The notes: a model not told the origin generated them from the letters alone. DNA of 64,000 nt from Euglena gracilis (GCA_039621445.1 CP154954.1:37929703-37993702), one strand, 5' to 3'. Positions 22,050-32,427 are shown, counted from the first letter of the stretch. Made by a program: numbers and translations.

Positions 22050-24005
22050 AAAAAGAGGTGTCGGACGCCGGTTCTGTCCAAAGCCCGGCGTTCCAAACGC
22101 CGGTTCCGTCCTTCGGACGGAACCGGCGTTTGGAACGCCGGGCTTTGGACAGAACCGGCGTCCGACACCCCTTGTTTAAAGCGGCGTTTTAGAGACGCCG
22201 GGCTCAGGACAGAACCGGCGTCCCCACCCTTCGGGCAAAGGACACTCCCGGGACCAATCTCCGACCACTGATCTGCAATGTCACACCACTTTGCACTTCA
22301 CCAAATTCCGGCGATCGCGAGGGTATTTCTGGCTGTGTCAATCGTCCAGGTATAAAATCACCCCTCGATCGAAAGCTCTTTTCATCAGACGACTGGCGAT
22401 CACCACCAAATTCAGCGACGCCGCCTGGCTTATTTTCTGTCAGTGGGGAATCCTAATTTCACAACTCTGGTGCCCCCCCAAGGCCCTCAGGTCGTTGATT
22501 CGAAGAGGAAAAACGTTTCTGTAAGGTTTATTAAGCATCTTAAACCAAAAATCGCTGAAAATTGCGACAAATTTCGACTCAGATTCTGGCCGATCCGACG
22601 ATCGCGAGCGTATCTCGGGCTGCGTGCAACGTCAGGGTACCAAGTTACCCCTCGATCGAAAGCTCTTTTCAACAGACGACCAGCGCTGCTCATTAGATCT
22701 TTCCACGCTGCACGGTACTCTATTTCCAAATCTGGGCCAATTTTCACCAAATTTGGATATCCACCCCAGTGGTCCCCAGATGGCAAAATTCATTGTCCTT
22801 GATGGTTGAAACACTCATATCACCACCTTAGGGCCACTTTTGGGCACTTTTGGTGCTTTTAGGAATGAAAATCGGACGCCGGGCTTTGGACAAAGCCGGC
22901 GTTCCTAACGCCGGGCTTTGGACAGAACCGGCGTCTGGAAGCCCGTGGGGGGGGACGCCGGTTCTGTCCTGAGCCCGGCGTCTCAAACGCCGGCTTAAAT
23001 TTTTTTGCACTGCGCCCCAAAAATACTTGCACTTTGTTCCAAAAAAATTTGCACTTTGCCATTTAAACCGGCGTTTGAGGCGCCGGGTTCAGGACAGAAC
23101 CGGCGTCCCCCCCCACGGGTTTTCCGGACGCCGGTTCTGTACTAAAACCCGGCGTTAGGAACGCCCGTTTTGTCCAAAACCCGGCGTCCGGTTTTCATTC
23201 CTAAAAATGTCACCAAAAGTGCCCAAAGTGACCCCAAGGTGCTGGTATGAGTGTTTCAACCATCTAGGACAATGAATTTTGCCATCTGGGGACCACTGGG
23301 GTGGATATCCAAATTTGGTGGAAATTGGCCCAGATTTGGAAATAGAGGACCGTGCGGCGTGGAAAGATCTGATGAGCACCGCTGGTCGTCTGTTGAAAAG
23401 AGCTTTCGTTCGAGGGGTAACTTGGCACCCTAACGTTGCACACAGCCCGAGATACGCTCGCGACCGTCAGACCAGCCAGAATCTGAGTCGAAATTTGTGG
23501 TTATTTTCAGTGATTTTTGGTTTAAGATGCTGAATAAACCTTACAGAAACGTTTTTTCTCTTCGAATCGACCACCTGAGGGGTCCTGGGGGGTACCAGAG
23601 TTATGAAATTAGGATTTCCCAGTGACAGAAAATAAGAGCTCCAGGCGGCGTCGCTGAATTTGGTGGTGATCGCCAGTCGTCTGATGAAAAGAGCTTTCAA
23701 TTGAGGGGTGAGTTTGTACCAGGACGATTGACACAGCCAGAAATACCCTCGCGATCGCCGGAATTTGGTGAAATGCAAAGTGGCGTGACTTTGCAGATAA
23801 GTGGTCGGGGATTGGTCCCGGGAGTGTCCTTTGACCGAAGGGTGGGGACGCCGGTTCTGTCCTGAACCCGGCGTCTCTAAAACGCCGCTTTAAACAAGGG
23901 GTGGCGGACGCCGGTTCTGTCCAAAACCCGGCGTTCCGGACGCCGGTTCCGTCCGGAACGCCGGGTTTTGGACAGAACCGGCATCCGCCACCCCTTGTTT
24001 GATAC
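22050..24005. repeat. Giant inverted repeat, arms of about 0.94 kb, loop about 70 bases
   Basis: Left arm 22050-22990 and right arm 23065-24005 are reverse complements with scattered differences. For example TGGTATAAAATC-type and CACCCCTCGATCGAAAGCTC on the left answer GAGCTTTCGTTCGAGGGGTA on the right. The arms begin and end in nested ACGCCGGTTCTGTCC hairpins. The loop is A/T-rich with repeated TTTGCACT. Long readings are open on both strands in mirrored fashion; none resembles a known protein. Confidence 0.9.
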
Positions 24006-24553
24006 TTTTGTCCAAAAAAAAAGCCTTACACAATAGGTACACTCCGGTTGAAGTTTAAAAAGGCAATTGTGCAAAACACCCAATCCAAGGGCAAAAAAAT
24101 TCGGAACGAATGCTTTTGGAATGTGCAACCATTTTTGAGGAAAAGTGCGAACAAATTGGTGGTATGTGCAAACATTTTTGAGATTAAGTGCAAGAAAATT
24201 GACCGGAAGTGTAAAAGCATGCGGAGCGAAGTGCAAAAAAATTCGGTTGTTTGGTGTAAAAAATATTTTCTTAAAAAGGTATGTTTTTAAAAAAAACAAA
24301 AACAAACCGTCAACCTTGGCACTCGGCCGACTACCCACCACCCACTCCCCCTCCCAGTCGACTGTCTGGCACCCGTGCCGACCCCTCCCCCCTGTCCCTC
24401 CAATATGAAACACCCCCTCGGGAGCCAAAATCCTGAGGACGTTGCAGCTATGCCATGGTGTGGGGAATCGGTCTCAGCCAAAGCCCCCCCCCCCCCGCCG
24501 GCAAGGGGGTGCATGGGTGCATGTGGGGGGGGGTGGACAACTGCAATGGTCTG

Positions 24554-24695
24554 GTCCAAATCCTTTGCTTTGCCCCGTCACTGTATTCCGCCAAACAGTT
24601 AAAGACGATACCACACCGTAAATTTCAACAAGGTTTCGCAAATCTGCTTCATGATAAGACAATGGAAGGTTCCGAATGAAGACGTTCTTGTTCAT
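24554..24695 (-). CDS. RRM protein gene, exon 1 (start; first half of first RRM)
   Basis: Encodes residues 1-47 of a cytoplasmic or nuclear RNA-binding protein of CELF/Bruno-like layout (two RRMs recovered here). RNP2 is VFIRNL at residues 5-10, the first helix EADLRNLVEIYG, then strand SSLTVWRN, and the exon ends TGQSKGFG, the first half of RNP1. The ATG at 24695 is favoured because it directly precedes the RRM and follows a strong acceptor (TTTCCTTTGCAG) by only seven bases, as in trans-spliced genes. Equally, the acceptor could join an upstream cis exon in phase 2. The exon ends at GGAC, which recurs at the start of exon 2. Gene-level regulation is not visible. Related proteins control mRNA splicing, translation and decay. 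Confidence 0.85.
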
Positions 24696-24718
24696 AACCG
24701 CTCTGCAAAGGAAAATGC
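24696..24718 (-). promoter_or_regulatory. Probable spliced-leader or cis splice acceptor before the RRM gene start
   Basis: On the minus strand a pyrimidine-rich TTTTCCTTTGCAG ends at 24703, and the start codon follows after AGCGGTT. The spacing suits a trans-spliced leader with a minimal 5' untranslated region. Which acceptor type it is cannot be told from DNA alone. Confidence 0.5.
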
Positions 24719-24783
24719 AAGAATAGTTTTTTGTGTATTTTTGGGGGGTTTACACGTGCGATTTTGTTGATTGAACAAACAAC

Positions 24784-25293
24784 GGTACTTGCCAGCGCAC
24801 GACGGACCCACCCTTTCGATTATCGCACAACGCCCTTTGAACGGCCAGAATCCTCTCCCTTGGGGTCCGTTTCGGCCATTTTGGGTGGTTTTTGTGGTTT
24901 CCATGACCCCCTCCCAAGGGGGGTCACTTAGTGGGGGGGGTCGGAAAACAAAAACTTGATATCACCCCCACCTTTTGGGGGGGAGGGAATTTTTGTGTGA
25001 AATTCGTGACCTACACCATTTCCCCATCAGGTCAAAAATTTCGGAAAATTCTTCAAAAAAAGAACTCTTTTATGACCATTTTAGCTTACGGAAAATATTA
25101 TGCATGTTCCAGCCGGACCCCGGAGGACCACTTAGGGGGGGGGGTTCGCAAAAAAGGCGAAGTGTTCGCAATTACAACTCCTGACCCTAACCCTGTTCCT
25201 CCCAACAACCCTATACAGTCAATGGAAGAGGAAAAGAAGACGTCGTGCGATAACCGAAAGGGGGGGTCCGTCGTGCGATAACAGACAAGTACC
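24784..25293. mobile_element. 510-bp foldback element with GGTACTTG ends
   Basis: The left end GGTACTTGCCAGCGCACGAC is matched in reverse by GTCGTGCGATAACAGACAAG and TACC on the right. The inverted repeats also include GGACCCACCCTTTCG. Flanking CAAACAAC (24776-24783) and CAAACGAC (25294-25301) form an 8-bp duplication with one difference. The interior has no gene. It lies just upstream of the RRM gene start. Confidence 0.7.
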
Positions 25294-26489
25294 CAAACGA
25301 CATCTTTGGCCGACACCTTTGGCCCCAGCAGCAACACCCGGGCAGATCCCTTATGGGGACAAACTGTCAGTGGGCTTTATCTTTCTTCCTCCCTGCCTTG
25401 CCACCTTCCCAAAACCATCGCCAAAAGGGAATTTCTTAAGGACCCCCCGGGGGGGGGGGGATCCAGCCTCCGGCTGGCAAAAAGGCTGCTGGCAGCCAGC
25501 AGCTCAAATCCAGCCAAGCAGCCCAAATTCGGGCTGGGAGCCTCCCCCCCCCCCAGGGGTCGAGTGAAATAAAGTCGGGTCCAGCCCGGCCGGAGGCCGG
25601 GCCAGCCGGCCACAGGCTGGCCAGCCAACTGGGCTGCCCAGCTCACTTATCCCTGCATTTTTCCCCTCACCACAGCCCCTCCATCACAGCCCCCCAGCCT
25701 TGATCTAGCTCCACCCATCAAAATGTCGAAGATGGCAAAAATTTGTTAGAAAAATTTGTTTTTCCTCGACCAGCCCTCCAGCACCGGACCCCCTCCCCCC
25801 CACCCCCCCGGCGGGGGGGGGCAGCCATACCCTCCCCCCCCCAAAATAAGCCCCCCCCCCCCCCTGGGCCGATCAAGGAAAAATCCAAAAATAAGACCCC
25901 TCCTCATAAAAAAAGACCCCTTGATCCCCCTTGCCGTGGACGGTGAAAGTTTTCCCTGAAAATGACCAAAAACCCCAATTTCATGCACATGAAATTTCCA
26001 AAGTTTTCAGATTTTTGAAGTGGGGGGGTCGTTCTGCCCTGGGGGGGAGGAGGGGGAGGGAGGGTGGTCCCGGACCGTCCGTCGCAGGAGATTTTTTTCC
26101 CGGTCAGCAAGCGCCGGCAACCACCGTGCAGCCGCTGCAAGTGGTGGTCCTGTGCCAGTGCATCCACACCGGGGGGGGGGGAGCGGGCTCCCACGCCAGC
26201 GCCCGCGCGGGGGAGGCCATTCATTTTGATTGATTCATTCGTGTGGCTACAAATGTCTAGTTCATTTTGATGAAGAGAACTGGCAAGAAAACGCTTGGTG
26301 CCTCATCTTCATCTCCTTTTTCCACCCAAGCCGAAGCGTGCATACGCGCAGCAGCTCACCCCCCCCCCCCCGGCCGGCCGAAGGCCGGTCCTGACCGACC
26401 CTCCCCATATAACACCCCCCCCCATATAAGACCCCCCTGGGATTTTGGCTCCTGAGGGGGGGTCTTATATGGGGGGGGGGCATGGTAGG

Positions 26490-26792
26490 CTGACAACGAC
26501 ACCTGCCCTGGTGCGTTTTTATTCCACATTTGGACAGCAAGGACCTGTGGCAATTGACGTCACTATTTGGCACACCCAAGCAATCCTCTTGGCCGTGCCA
26601 ACCAACTTCAATCAGGGCAAGGGAAGGCTGACAAACACCGGAGAATTGATGCCGCTTGCACAAGACGCGGTTGGCGCCTCACTGCCTTTGTGCTTGATTG
26701 CTTCGGGGGGGCTGGGCACAGAGGGCATCCCATGGACTAATTGTCGAACGTTGTTCAAGACAGGCGTGCGGGCCCTGCAAAATAGGTGTTAG
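26490..26792 (+). pseudogene. Fragment resembling the region downstream of RT in a protist retroelement protein
   Basis: An open reading ending at a stop at 26790 contains VAIDVTIWHTQAILLAVP, an acidic and polar middle, then a glycine turn GGLGTEGIPW. In reverse-transcriptase proteins of algae and protists an I-D-V-T-x-x-x-P-Q block, a charged helix and a late GG-x-G turn occur after the polymerase domain, which is what this most resembles. A second piece of such an element lies at 28108. The fragment is bounded on the left by a TATATGGGGGG foldback repeat and on the right runs into a repeat also found inverted at 14000-14160. No start is visible. Assignment is by pattern memory only. Confidence 0.4.
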
Positions 26793-27274
26793 ACAAATCG
26801 ATTGCACTAACAGTTTTTAGCAGGGGCGCGCCGGGCAGCCTGGCGTCTTCAGCACCTCGACACCGACCGGCACCTGCTAAAACCGTCAATGACAAGTCAA
26901 TTATTGTACCATGCCCCCCCCCCCCGAGCTATTCCCGTCGTCCCTGGGTCCCTTTACAGTCCAATGGAGGTAGGCACAGGTGGGGTACATGAACGGTGCA
27001 CGCCGGTTACCATCCCCCCCATTATGTACCCCCCCATCATGTACCCCCTGGGGGGGAGGTACATAATGGGGGGGGGATGGTAGCTCACTGTCATAACACC
27101 TTTTCTAAAGAATTTCCCAAAAAAATGCTCAAAAATCGGTGTTTTTGGGACGTTATCAAAAAGTGATATTAGGCAAATGGGCTGAAAATTGACCATTTAT
27201 TGCAACCATCCAAAAAGTTGCCAAAAATGACCCCTTTTGTGCTGTTCGGTCGGGTCTGGGAATGGGACCTGGGT

Positions 27275-27465
27275 ACCACCCCCCCCCCCCTTTATTGTCC
27301 CCCCCCCTTATTGTCCCTGGGCCCCGGCCGACGGGAGGTTTTTTGGGCCCGGCCAATGAAATTCCTTTGGTACCCCTTTATTGTCCCCCCCCCCCTTTAT
27401 TGTCCGGTCGGGCCTCCCGGGGGCAGGTCGGTGGGACAATAAAGGGGGGGGGGGTGGTACAGTCC
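27275..27465. repeat. Foldback repeat with CCCTTTATTGTCC motifs, copy 1
   Basis: Starts GGTACCACC plus a C-run and CTTTATTGTCC, and ends GGACAATAAAGG plus a G-run GGTGGTAC, so it is itself palindromic at its ends. The same 190 bases occur in opposite orientation at 29094-29275. Between the copies lies 1.6 kb that is mostly unlike the surrounding repeats, including a stretch open on both strands at 27590-27890 that I could not assign. Confidence 0.85.
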
Positions 27466-28107
27466 CTAGCCGTAAATTGTCCCCCCCCGAAAATTCCCCC
27501 CCCCTGAAATTTGGGAATTTTCCTGGTTTTGCAAAAGGCTCCGAAACGGGCGAAACCCCCCCCCCCCTTCAGCCCCAGAGGAACAGCTAAGTCAGGTGGG
27601 TTGGGACTTTTTTTTGTACATGCAAGGGCAGCACAGCTTCACCACTTGCATGGCCCCTGGGTCGAGGACTTGGCATCCTTTGGGTTTTTTTGTCCATTGA
27701 ACCATCCCCGGCATGTATCTATCAATAAGACCCACCGCCCTGAATAGAGGCGTTCGGGAATATACCATAACAACCCCACAACATACGGCAAATGAATTCC
27801 GAATCCCGGTCGGCTTCATGGCTTCAAAGAATAGAAGGGACGGGACAAAGTGCCCGAAACGGCCGAAAATTTCCCCCCCCTTGGTCAAGAGCCCAAAAAA
27901 CCCTCCCTAGGGGGGGGAAAATTTACGGCTAGGGACTGTACCCCCCCCATTGTGTACCTCCCCCCCATTATGTACCTCCCCCCCCCCCAATTTCGGCCTC
28001 CCGGGGGGAGGTGCGGGGGGGGGATGGTATATTTATCGCACTCTCACTCAAACTCACCCAAGCCCTGAAATCAGACCCGGAGCTTGAGACCATAACGGCT
28101 CCAAGAT

Positions 28108-28529
28108 GTGGTGCGCGTGGACGCGGGGGGCAGCTTGACTCGTGGTTGCTGCTCTTTGCATGTTCACAAAAGCGGCACTGTATGGCTCCTCACCTGCACG
28201 AGCAACACCGTTCATCTCTTCGGCTGCCTTGATTCCATTGGCAGGTTGAACGTCCATCCCATTGCAGTGAGAAACACTGTCCGCCGCTTTGTGGGCAAGT
28301 TTGCCATCATGTGTGAGGCAGCGAGCAGCATAACTACACACGCAACAATGTGGAGTGTCGACAGAAGGAGATTGCGAGACCATAGCGCAGGGATTGCATT
28401 CCTTCGTGCAACATGCAGAAGGTGATGTCTGAGGGCCTACAAGTGGACCTACAAAACACCTTCAATGCAATTGATTGGCAAGCTGTGCTTCATGTGCAAA
28501 AAATGGACCAAAATCATCTTGTGAGGTAA
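28108..28529 (+). pseudogene. Reverse transcriptase fragment, frameshifted
   Basis: The first frame (28108-28425) carries LNVHPIAVRNTVRRFVGK, matching the RPIAVG-x-x-x-RR-x-x-GK block that precedes the polymerase core in LINE-like reverse transcriptases of algae and protists. From about 28386 the reading continues in another frame with LQVDLQNTFNAIDWQAVL, the core motif containing the first catalytic aspartate (D-x-x-NAFN). It ends at 28526 either at a stop or at a GTAAAA donor-like site. The switch near 28380-28410 is a frameshift or a tiny intron. The second catalytic motif (Y-x-DD) was not found, so this is a fragment. The minus strand is also open here. Confidence 0.6.
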
Positions 28530-29093
28530 AATTGTGGGTGTTTTTCTTGCATAATTGGAATTTGCAGGAGGGAAAACAAATGCACTTCTTGCAGTTTTTT
28601 TTTGTGTATTTCAATTTTGGAAAGTTTTGTGTTTGTGTTTTGTTTTTTTGCGCTTTTGCGCTTGCGCTTTGTAACGCCTTGCCGAAGTAACCGAAGTAGA
28701 CGTTGGAATGTATCATCGTTGTGCGGCATGTGTGCTTGGAGGCAAAAGTTTTGGGGGGTCGGCACACCCCTCCCCCCCCCCTCACCGACCCCCTCGCCAC
28801 GCCATTTTACCCCCCCCTCCCCCCCCTTTTCAGACCCCCTCGCCACGCCATGTCAGGGGGTCCCAATCGGATGATTGTCCCCAGTTGTCTGGTCGAAAAT
28901 TTAAATCATCTGTTGGTCAGATTTGGTAATTCAGCAGCCATGTTGCCAAAAACTTTTTCCAAGCCTTTTCAATAGATGACCACAGAATTCACCGCCCTGT
29001 ATAAATGCACATGAGATGTGTTGCACAAAAACACCAATTTCATGCAAATTGGCCATTGTGCAAAGAAACAAACTGTAATACAACGGAATGGTA

Positions 29094-29275
29094 CCACCCC
29101 CCCCCTTTATTGTCCCACCGACCTGCCCCCGGGAGGCCCGACCGGACAATAAAGGGGGGGGGGACAATAAAGGGGTACCAAAGGAATTTCATTGGCCGGG
29201 CCCAAAAAACCTCCCGTCGGCCGGGGCCCAGGGACAATAAGGGGGGGGGGACAATAAAGGGGGGGGGGTATGGTA
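29094..29275. repeat. Foldback repeat with CCCTTTATTGTCC motifs, copy 2 (inverted)
   Basis: Reverse complement of 27275-27465, with few differences. Confidence 0.85.
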
Positions 29276-29678
29276 AACTGAACGGCATCCACACCCTTGG
29301 GCTCTATGCTGAAAATCACCAGGCCAATCAAAGCTGGCAAACCCCCCAAAAAAGCCCCCCAAAACACCTTCTTTGCGTTTTTTTTTAATTCAAAAAAGCA
29401 AAAAAAAAACGCCAAAGGGTTCAAAGGAAAATCTTTTTTGAATAACAATTTTGTCAGGATTATATCCAACCCACCATCACATCTTTGGGATGTCTTTTGG
29501 CCATTTTTGAAAAAATTCGTTTTTGGTGTGAAACTGTACCAGTTTTTTTTCCATGAATCTTTGGGTGTCTTTTCCATAGAAAAAGGTGCATGATAGAGAG
29601 CTATTCCCAGCTTGGGGGAGCTTGGGCTTGGAATCTTGGGGGAGAGCTCGGGGAGGGGATGCCACCCTCTAATTCTCT

Positions 29679-29696
29679 GACGCAGATCCTTGCAAA
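29679..29696 (+). promoter_or_regulatory. Acceptor and short leader before EF-hand gene A
   Basis: CTCTGACGCAG ends at 29685, followed by ATCCTTGCAAA and the start codon at 29697. Like the RRM gene, the start lies about a dozen bases behind an AG acceptor, consistent with trans-splicing of a leader. Confidence 0.5.
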
Positions 29697-29778
29697 ATGT
29701 CCACAAGCAAAGATATCCCCCAAACCGTCAAGACTCTGCTGGCAGAATTTTCAAAGCACCTCGAACAGCATCATCACA
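29697..29778 (+). CDS. EF-hand protein gene A, exon 1
   Basis: Encodes 27 residues (MSTSKDIPQTVKTLLAEFSK, then HLEQHHH) and one base of the next codon, with donor A|GTATGT. It is recognised by comparison with the exon at 56944: same length of 82 nt, same phase, and similar VK/VR-x-LL-x-x-x-x-KHLEQ with the donor at the same codon. The exon forms the helix leading into the first EF-hand. It continues into 44999 after a 15.2-kb intron. The product would be a small soluble calcium-binding protein of the calmodulin/troponin C fold; the partner is unknown. Confidence 0.75.
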
Positions 29779-31216
29779 GTATGTTGGTGTTTCTATTTCC
29801 TCTCCATGCCCCCTCCCTGAGCTATTCCCTCCCGTGAGCTATTCCGGTGGTGGAACACTTTTTTGGAGGGAAATATGGAAAAATTGCCCCAAGCCGAGAC
29901 AATGGAGATTGGGCATTTTATGTCCGAAAATGGCCATCTTTGGTCATTTTTTTTGGGCCTCAAAAAAGTAGTGATTTTTTAGTGATTTTTTTTTCTTGGG
30001 AAGCTAGGCACAGTGGGGGGGGGAGGGGGTGGTCGAAGGGGGGCAAGCGGCCATGCGGGGGGTCCCGGACCCCCCCCTCCCGAGTGGCACGCCTAGCCCC
30101 CAATGACCACCCTCACCCCCAAAGCGTCCCCCCCCAAAGTGGCCAAAAGCTTTGGCAAATTTTGGTTTACGCCCTCAAAGTGGGCGTTTTCCTTCGGCAC
30201 TTTTGGCGCCGAAGGCCAAAATTTGATCTCGCCCTCCTCAGAGTGGCCATTTTGGGGTCCCATGGTGCCTGGAGGGCCATTTTAAGGGGGGGGGTGAGGG
30301 TATTGTGGAGAACTCTTCATTTCTCATGGAAAATATATTTGCAGCAAATGGCTAACCCCAGGGTTGACGTTTTTTTTGTTTTTTTTAAAAAAAACAAAAA
30401 AACATGTTTTTTTTAAAAAAAACGCAAAAAAAACATGTTTTTTTTGAAAAAGAAAAAATTGACCGTTTTCCTTGCGAAATGACCATTTTTTTGAAGAAAT
30501 TTTTTCGCGGGTGGTTCGGGTCACGAGGGGGGGGTCACGGGGGGGTCACAGGGGGGGGGGGTCACGAGGGGGGGTCACATTTTTGGTGGCCAGATTAGAA
30601 ATCACCGAAAACGAAATTTTTGGGGAAAAATCCTTTTTAAGCTGGGTGGACAGGCGCAATTGTTGCCGCGTCGGGTGTGCGTAAAACGCAGCAGTTACCG
30701 CCCGGGAGGCGCAAAATAGAAAATTGGTAACGGACGCACAAAAGAACGTCCTTTTTCGGACATTTTCGGCCGAAATCGGCTGCGCCGGCGCTGCAAAACG
30801 AGCGCTCTGCCCCGGCTAGAGGTCGGCGATCCTTTACATGATTGTTGCGAAGGGCGGCGGGTGAACAGGCGCAATTTTGCCCGAGTCGGGTGACCCAAAC
30901 CATACTTCAAATCCCACTATGTTCAAAAACTTCCAAAAAATGGCCAAAAAACATCCAAAGTGCAAAAAAAATGCAATTTTATAATTTTTATTATGTTTTT
31001 GTGGAAGGAAGTTTTTGGCAGAAAAAATGACTTCTCGTGGACGTTTTTTGTGCTTTTTAAAAAATGGTTAAAAATAAAAAACAACAACAAAAAGCAAAAA
31101 TCAAGTTGCCAACTATGATGCCAGGGAGACAAAACAATTTGAATGGGAAAATATTTTTCCCGCAAATTCTGGACAAAATTTTGTTCAGGATTTTCCCACC
31201 ATTTCTATATAAAAAT

Positions 31217-31311
31217 CGTGGGCATAACCCGTATACAGGCCGTATAACGGGTCAAGGGCGCCGTAGGCGCCCTTGACCCGTTATACGGCCTGTATACGGG
31301 TTATAGCCCAC
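31217..31311. repeat. Near-perfect 95-bp palindrome
   Basis: GGGCATAACCCGTATACAGG and GTATAACGGGTCAAGGGCGC are mirrored by GCGCCCTTGACCCGTTATAC and CCTGTATACGGGTTATAGCC around a CGTAGGCG centre. Confidence 0.9.
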
Positions 31312-31318
31312 AATTTTT

Positions 31319-32427
31319 CTGTAACCGTTAATTAAGAGGCCCGGCGCCTGCCCTGTATTTCGTTGATGTGCTTCACGCCATGGTTTCGGGCACTTTTGGG
31401 GCGTTTTTTTGCCCAAAATTTTTAAAAAATCCAATTCACGAAATACAGCCTGTATTTCGTGAATACCCAATTCACAAATACAGCCTGTATTCGTGAATTG
31501 AAAATAACGCCCTGTATTCCGTGAATAGAAACCAAAATGTGAAAACATTGTCCAGATGACCTGGAACACATTGATAACACACCCCTGGTCCTGGAAAACG
31601 AGATATGGATGTAAGGCCAAGTTATAGGGGGGCACTTTGAGGGTGGGGGGCGGCGCCGAAGGCGGCCGGTCCCCCCGCAAAGGCCCCCCACAATGCTTTT
31701 CGTTTTTAGAGCTTTTTAGTGCTATTTTCGCACCTTCACCCCGTGTTTCTCCTCACTCTGTTCTCCAAAAAATGGCGAAGAAAGCGGCAAACACCATGGA
31801 CAGAATGTTGACACAACCCCCAAAAGTTGCTGAATTTTTGGCCACAATTAAGCAGGGTTGGGAGAACAGAAAGAACCCTGCTATTGACCCCCTGCACGAT
31901 GACCTTCTGCTACAGGCTGCCAAAAAGAAAGCGTCCGGAATGGCAGGGACAGAGCAATCCGCATTTGCTCACCTCCTTGAAATCGAGTGCAGTGCGATGC
32001 TTGTTCCCTTTCATACCACTGGCGTTGTGTGCATTTATGCCATGAGCCCAAACATGGGTCATGGGTGTGTCATTCGTGCAAACCTCGTTAGCTTTCCCGG
32101 CGTAAATCCACGGCACTTTGCTATCTGACGTTGCACTAGTTGTGCACCGCCTTCATTTATCACCTAGGACATGCCATTCAATTTTCTTTTGCTTTGTGCA
32201 TTTGGTTTTATTCTGAATTACTTCAGACGATGTGATGCAAGAAGGTTTCTAGTTTCAGAAGCTGTTATAAAAACAAAAAAAATACAATTCACGAAATACA
32301 GCCTGTATTTCGTGAATACCCAATTCACAAATACAGCCTGTATTCGTGAATTGAAAATAACGCCCTGTATTTCGTGTTCACACCCACGAAATACAGGGCA
32401 GGCGCCGGGCCTCAATTCACGGTTACA
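31319..32427. mobile_element. Inverted-repeat unit enclosing the intact MAK gene
   Basis: The left arm, starting TGTAACCGTTAATTAAGAGG, and the right arm, ending CCTCAATTCACGGTTACA, are reverse complements over about 44 bases and share GCCCGGCGCCTGCCCTGTAT. Inside each end is a TTCACGAAATACAGCC array, itself palindromic, at 31435-31520 and 32285-32395, here in the same orientation. No clean target duplication could be defined. The layout is that of a foldback transposon carrying one small gene. Confidence 0.6.
31772..32128 (+). CDS. Unrecognised small protein of the MAK family
   Basis: A 118-residue intact reading from ATG (31772) to TGA (32126-32128). It begins MAKKAANTMDRMLTQPPKVA, has a K/E-rich middle with a DPLHDDLLLQAAKKK segment, and ends hydrophobic with Cys and Met (VVCIYAM). 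No signal peptide or clear membrane helix; no domain recognised. The diverged relative at 16029 conserves the start, PP, FLA, DPLH and LL-x-Q positions, which suggests selection on protein sequence in the past. It could be an accessory ORF of the enclosing foldback element or a captured host exon. Splicing at the start (polypyrimidine tract upstream) is plausible. Confidence 0.5.
   Translation: MAKKAANTMDRMLTQPPKVAEFLATIKQGWENRKNPAIDPLHDDLLLQAAKKKASGMAGTEQSAFAHLLEIECSAMLVPFHTTGVVCIYAMSPNMGHGCVIRANLVSFPGVNPRHFAI

Larger units (their letters stand above)
10329..24553 (-). other. RRM gene intron 1, nonconventional, 14.2 kb
   Basis: Joins the two halves of RRM1. GGAC flanks both junctions. Just inside, plus-strand ACCATTG (10340-10346) is the reverse complement of CAATGGT (24544-24550), a seven-base terminal pairing. 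It contains several complete transposons, a broken protein gene on the opposite strand (16029), and a 2-kb hairpin. Stretches not listed separately (10.4-12.5 kb and 17.2-18.4 kb) hold foldback repeats of two kinds. One has GGTCGACCGAGGGCGACC motifs; the other has ACGCCGGTTCGGGC or GACGCCGG motifs. Around 10730-11160, phrases like TTGTTGCTCAACTG and CAAATCCC recur. Confidence 0.6.

Noticed and set aside
28054-28383. Minus-strand reading with KAAEEMNGV, first taken as another RRM exon
   Set aside because: It lacks RNP motifs, and the plus strand carries clear reverse-transcriptase motifs over the same bases.
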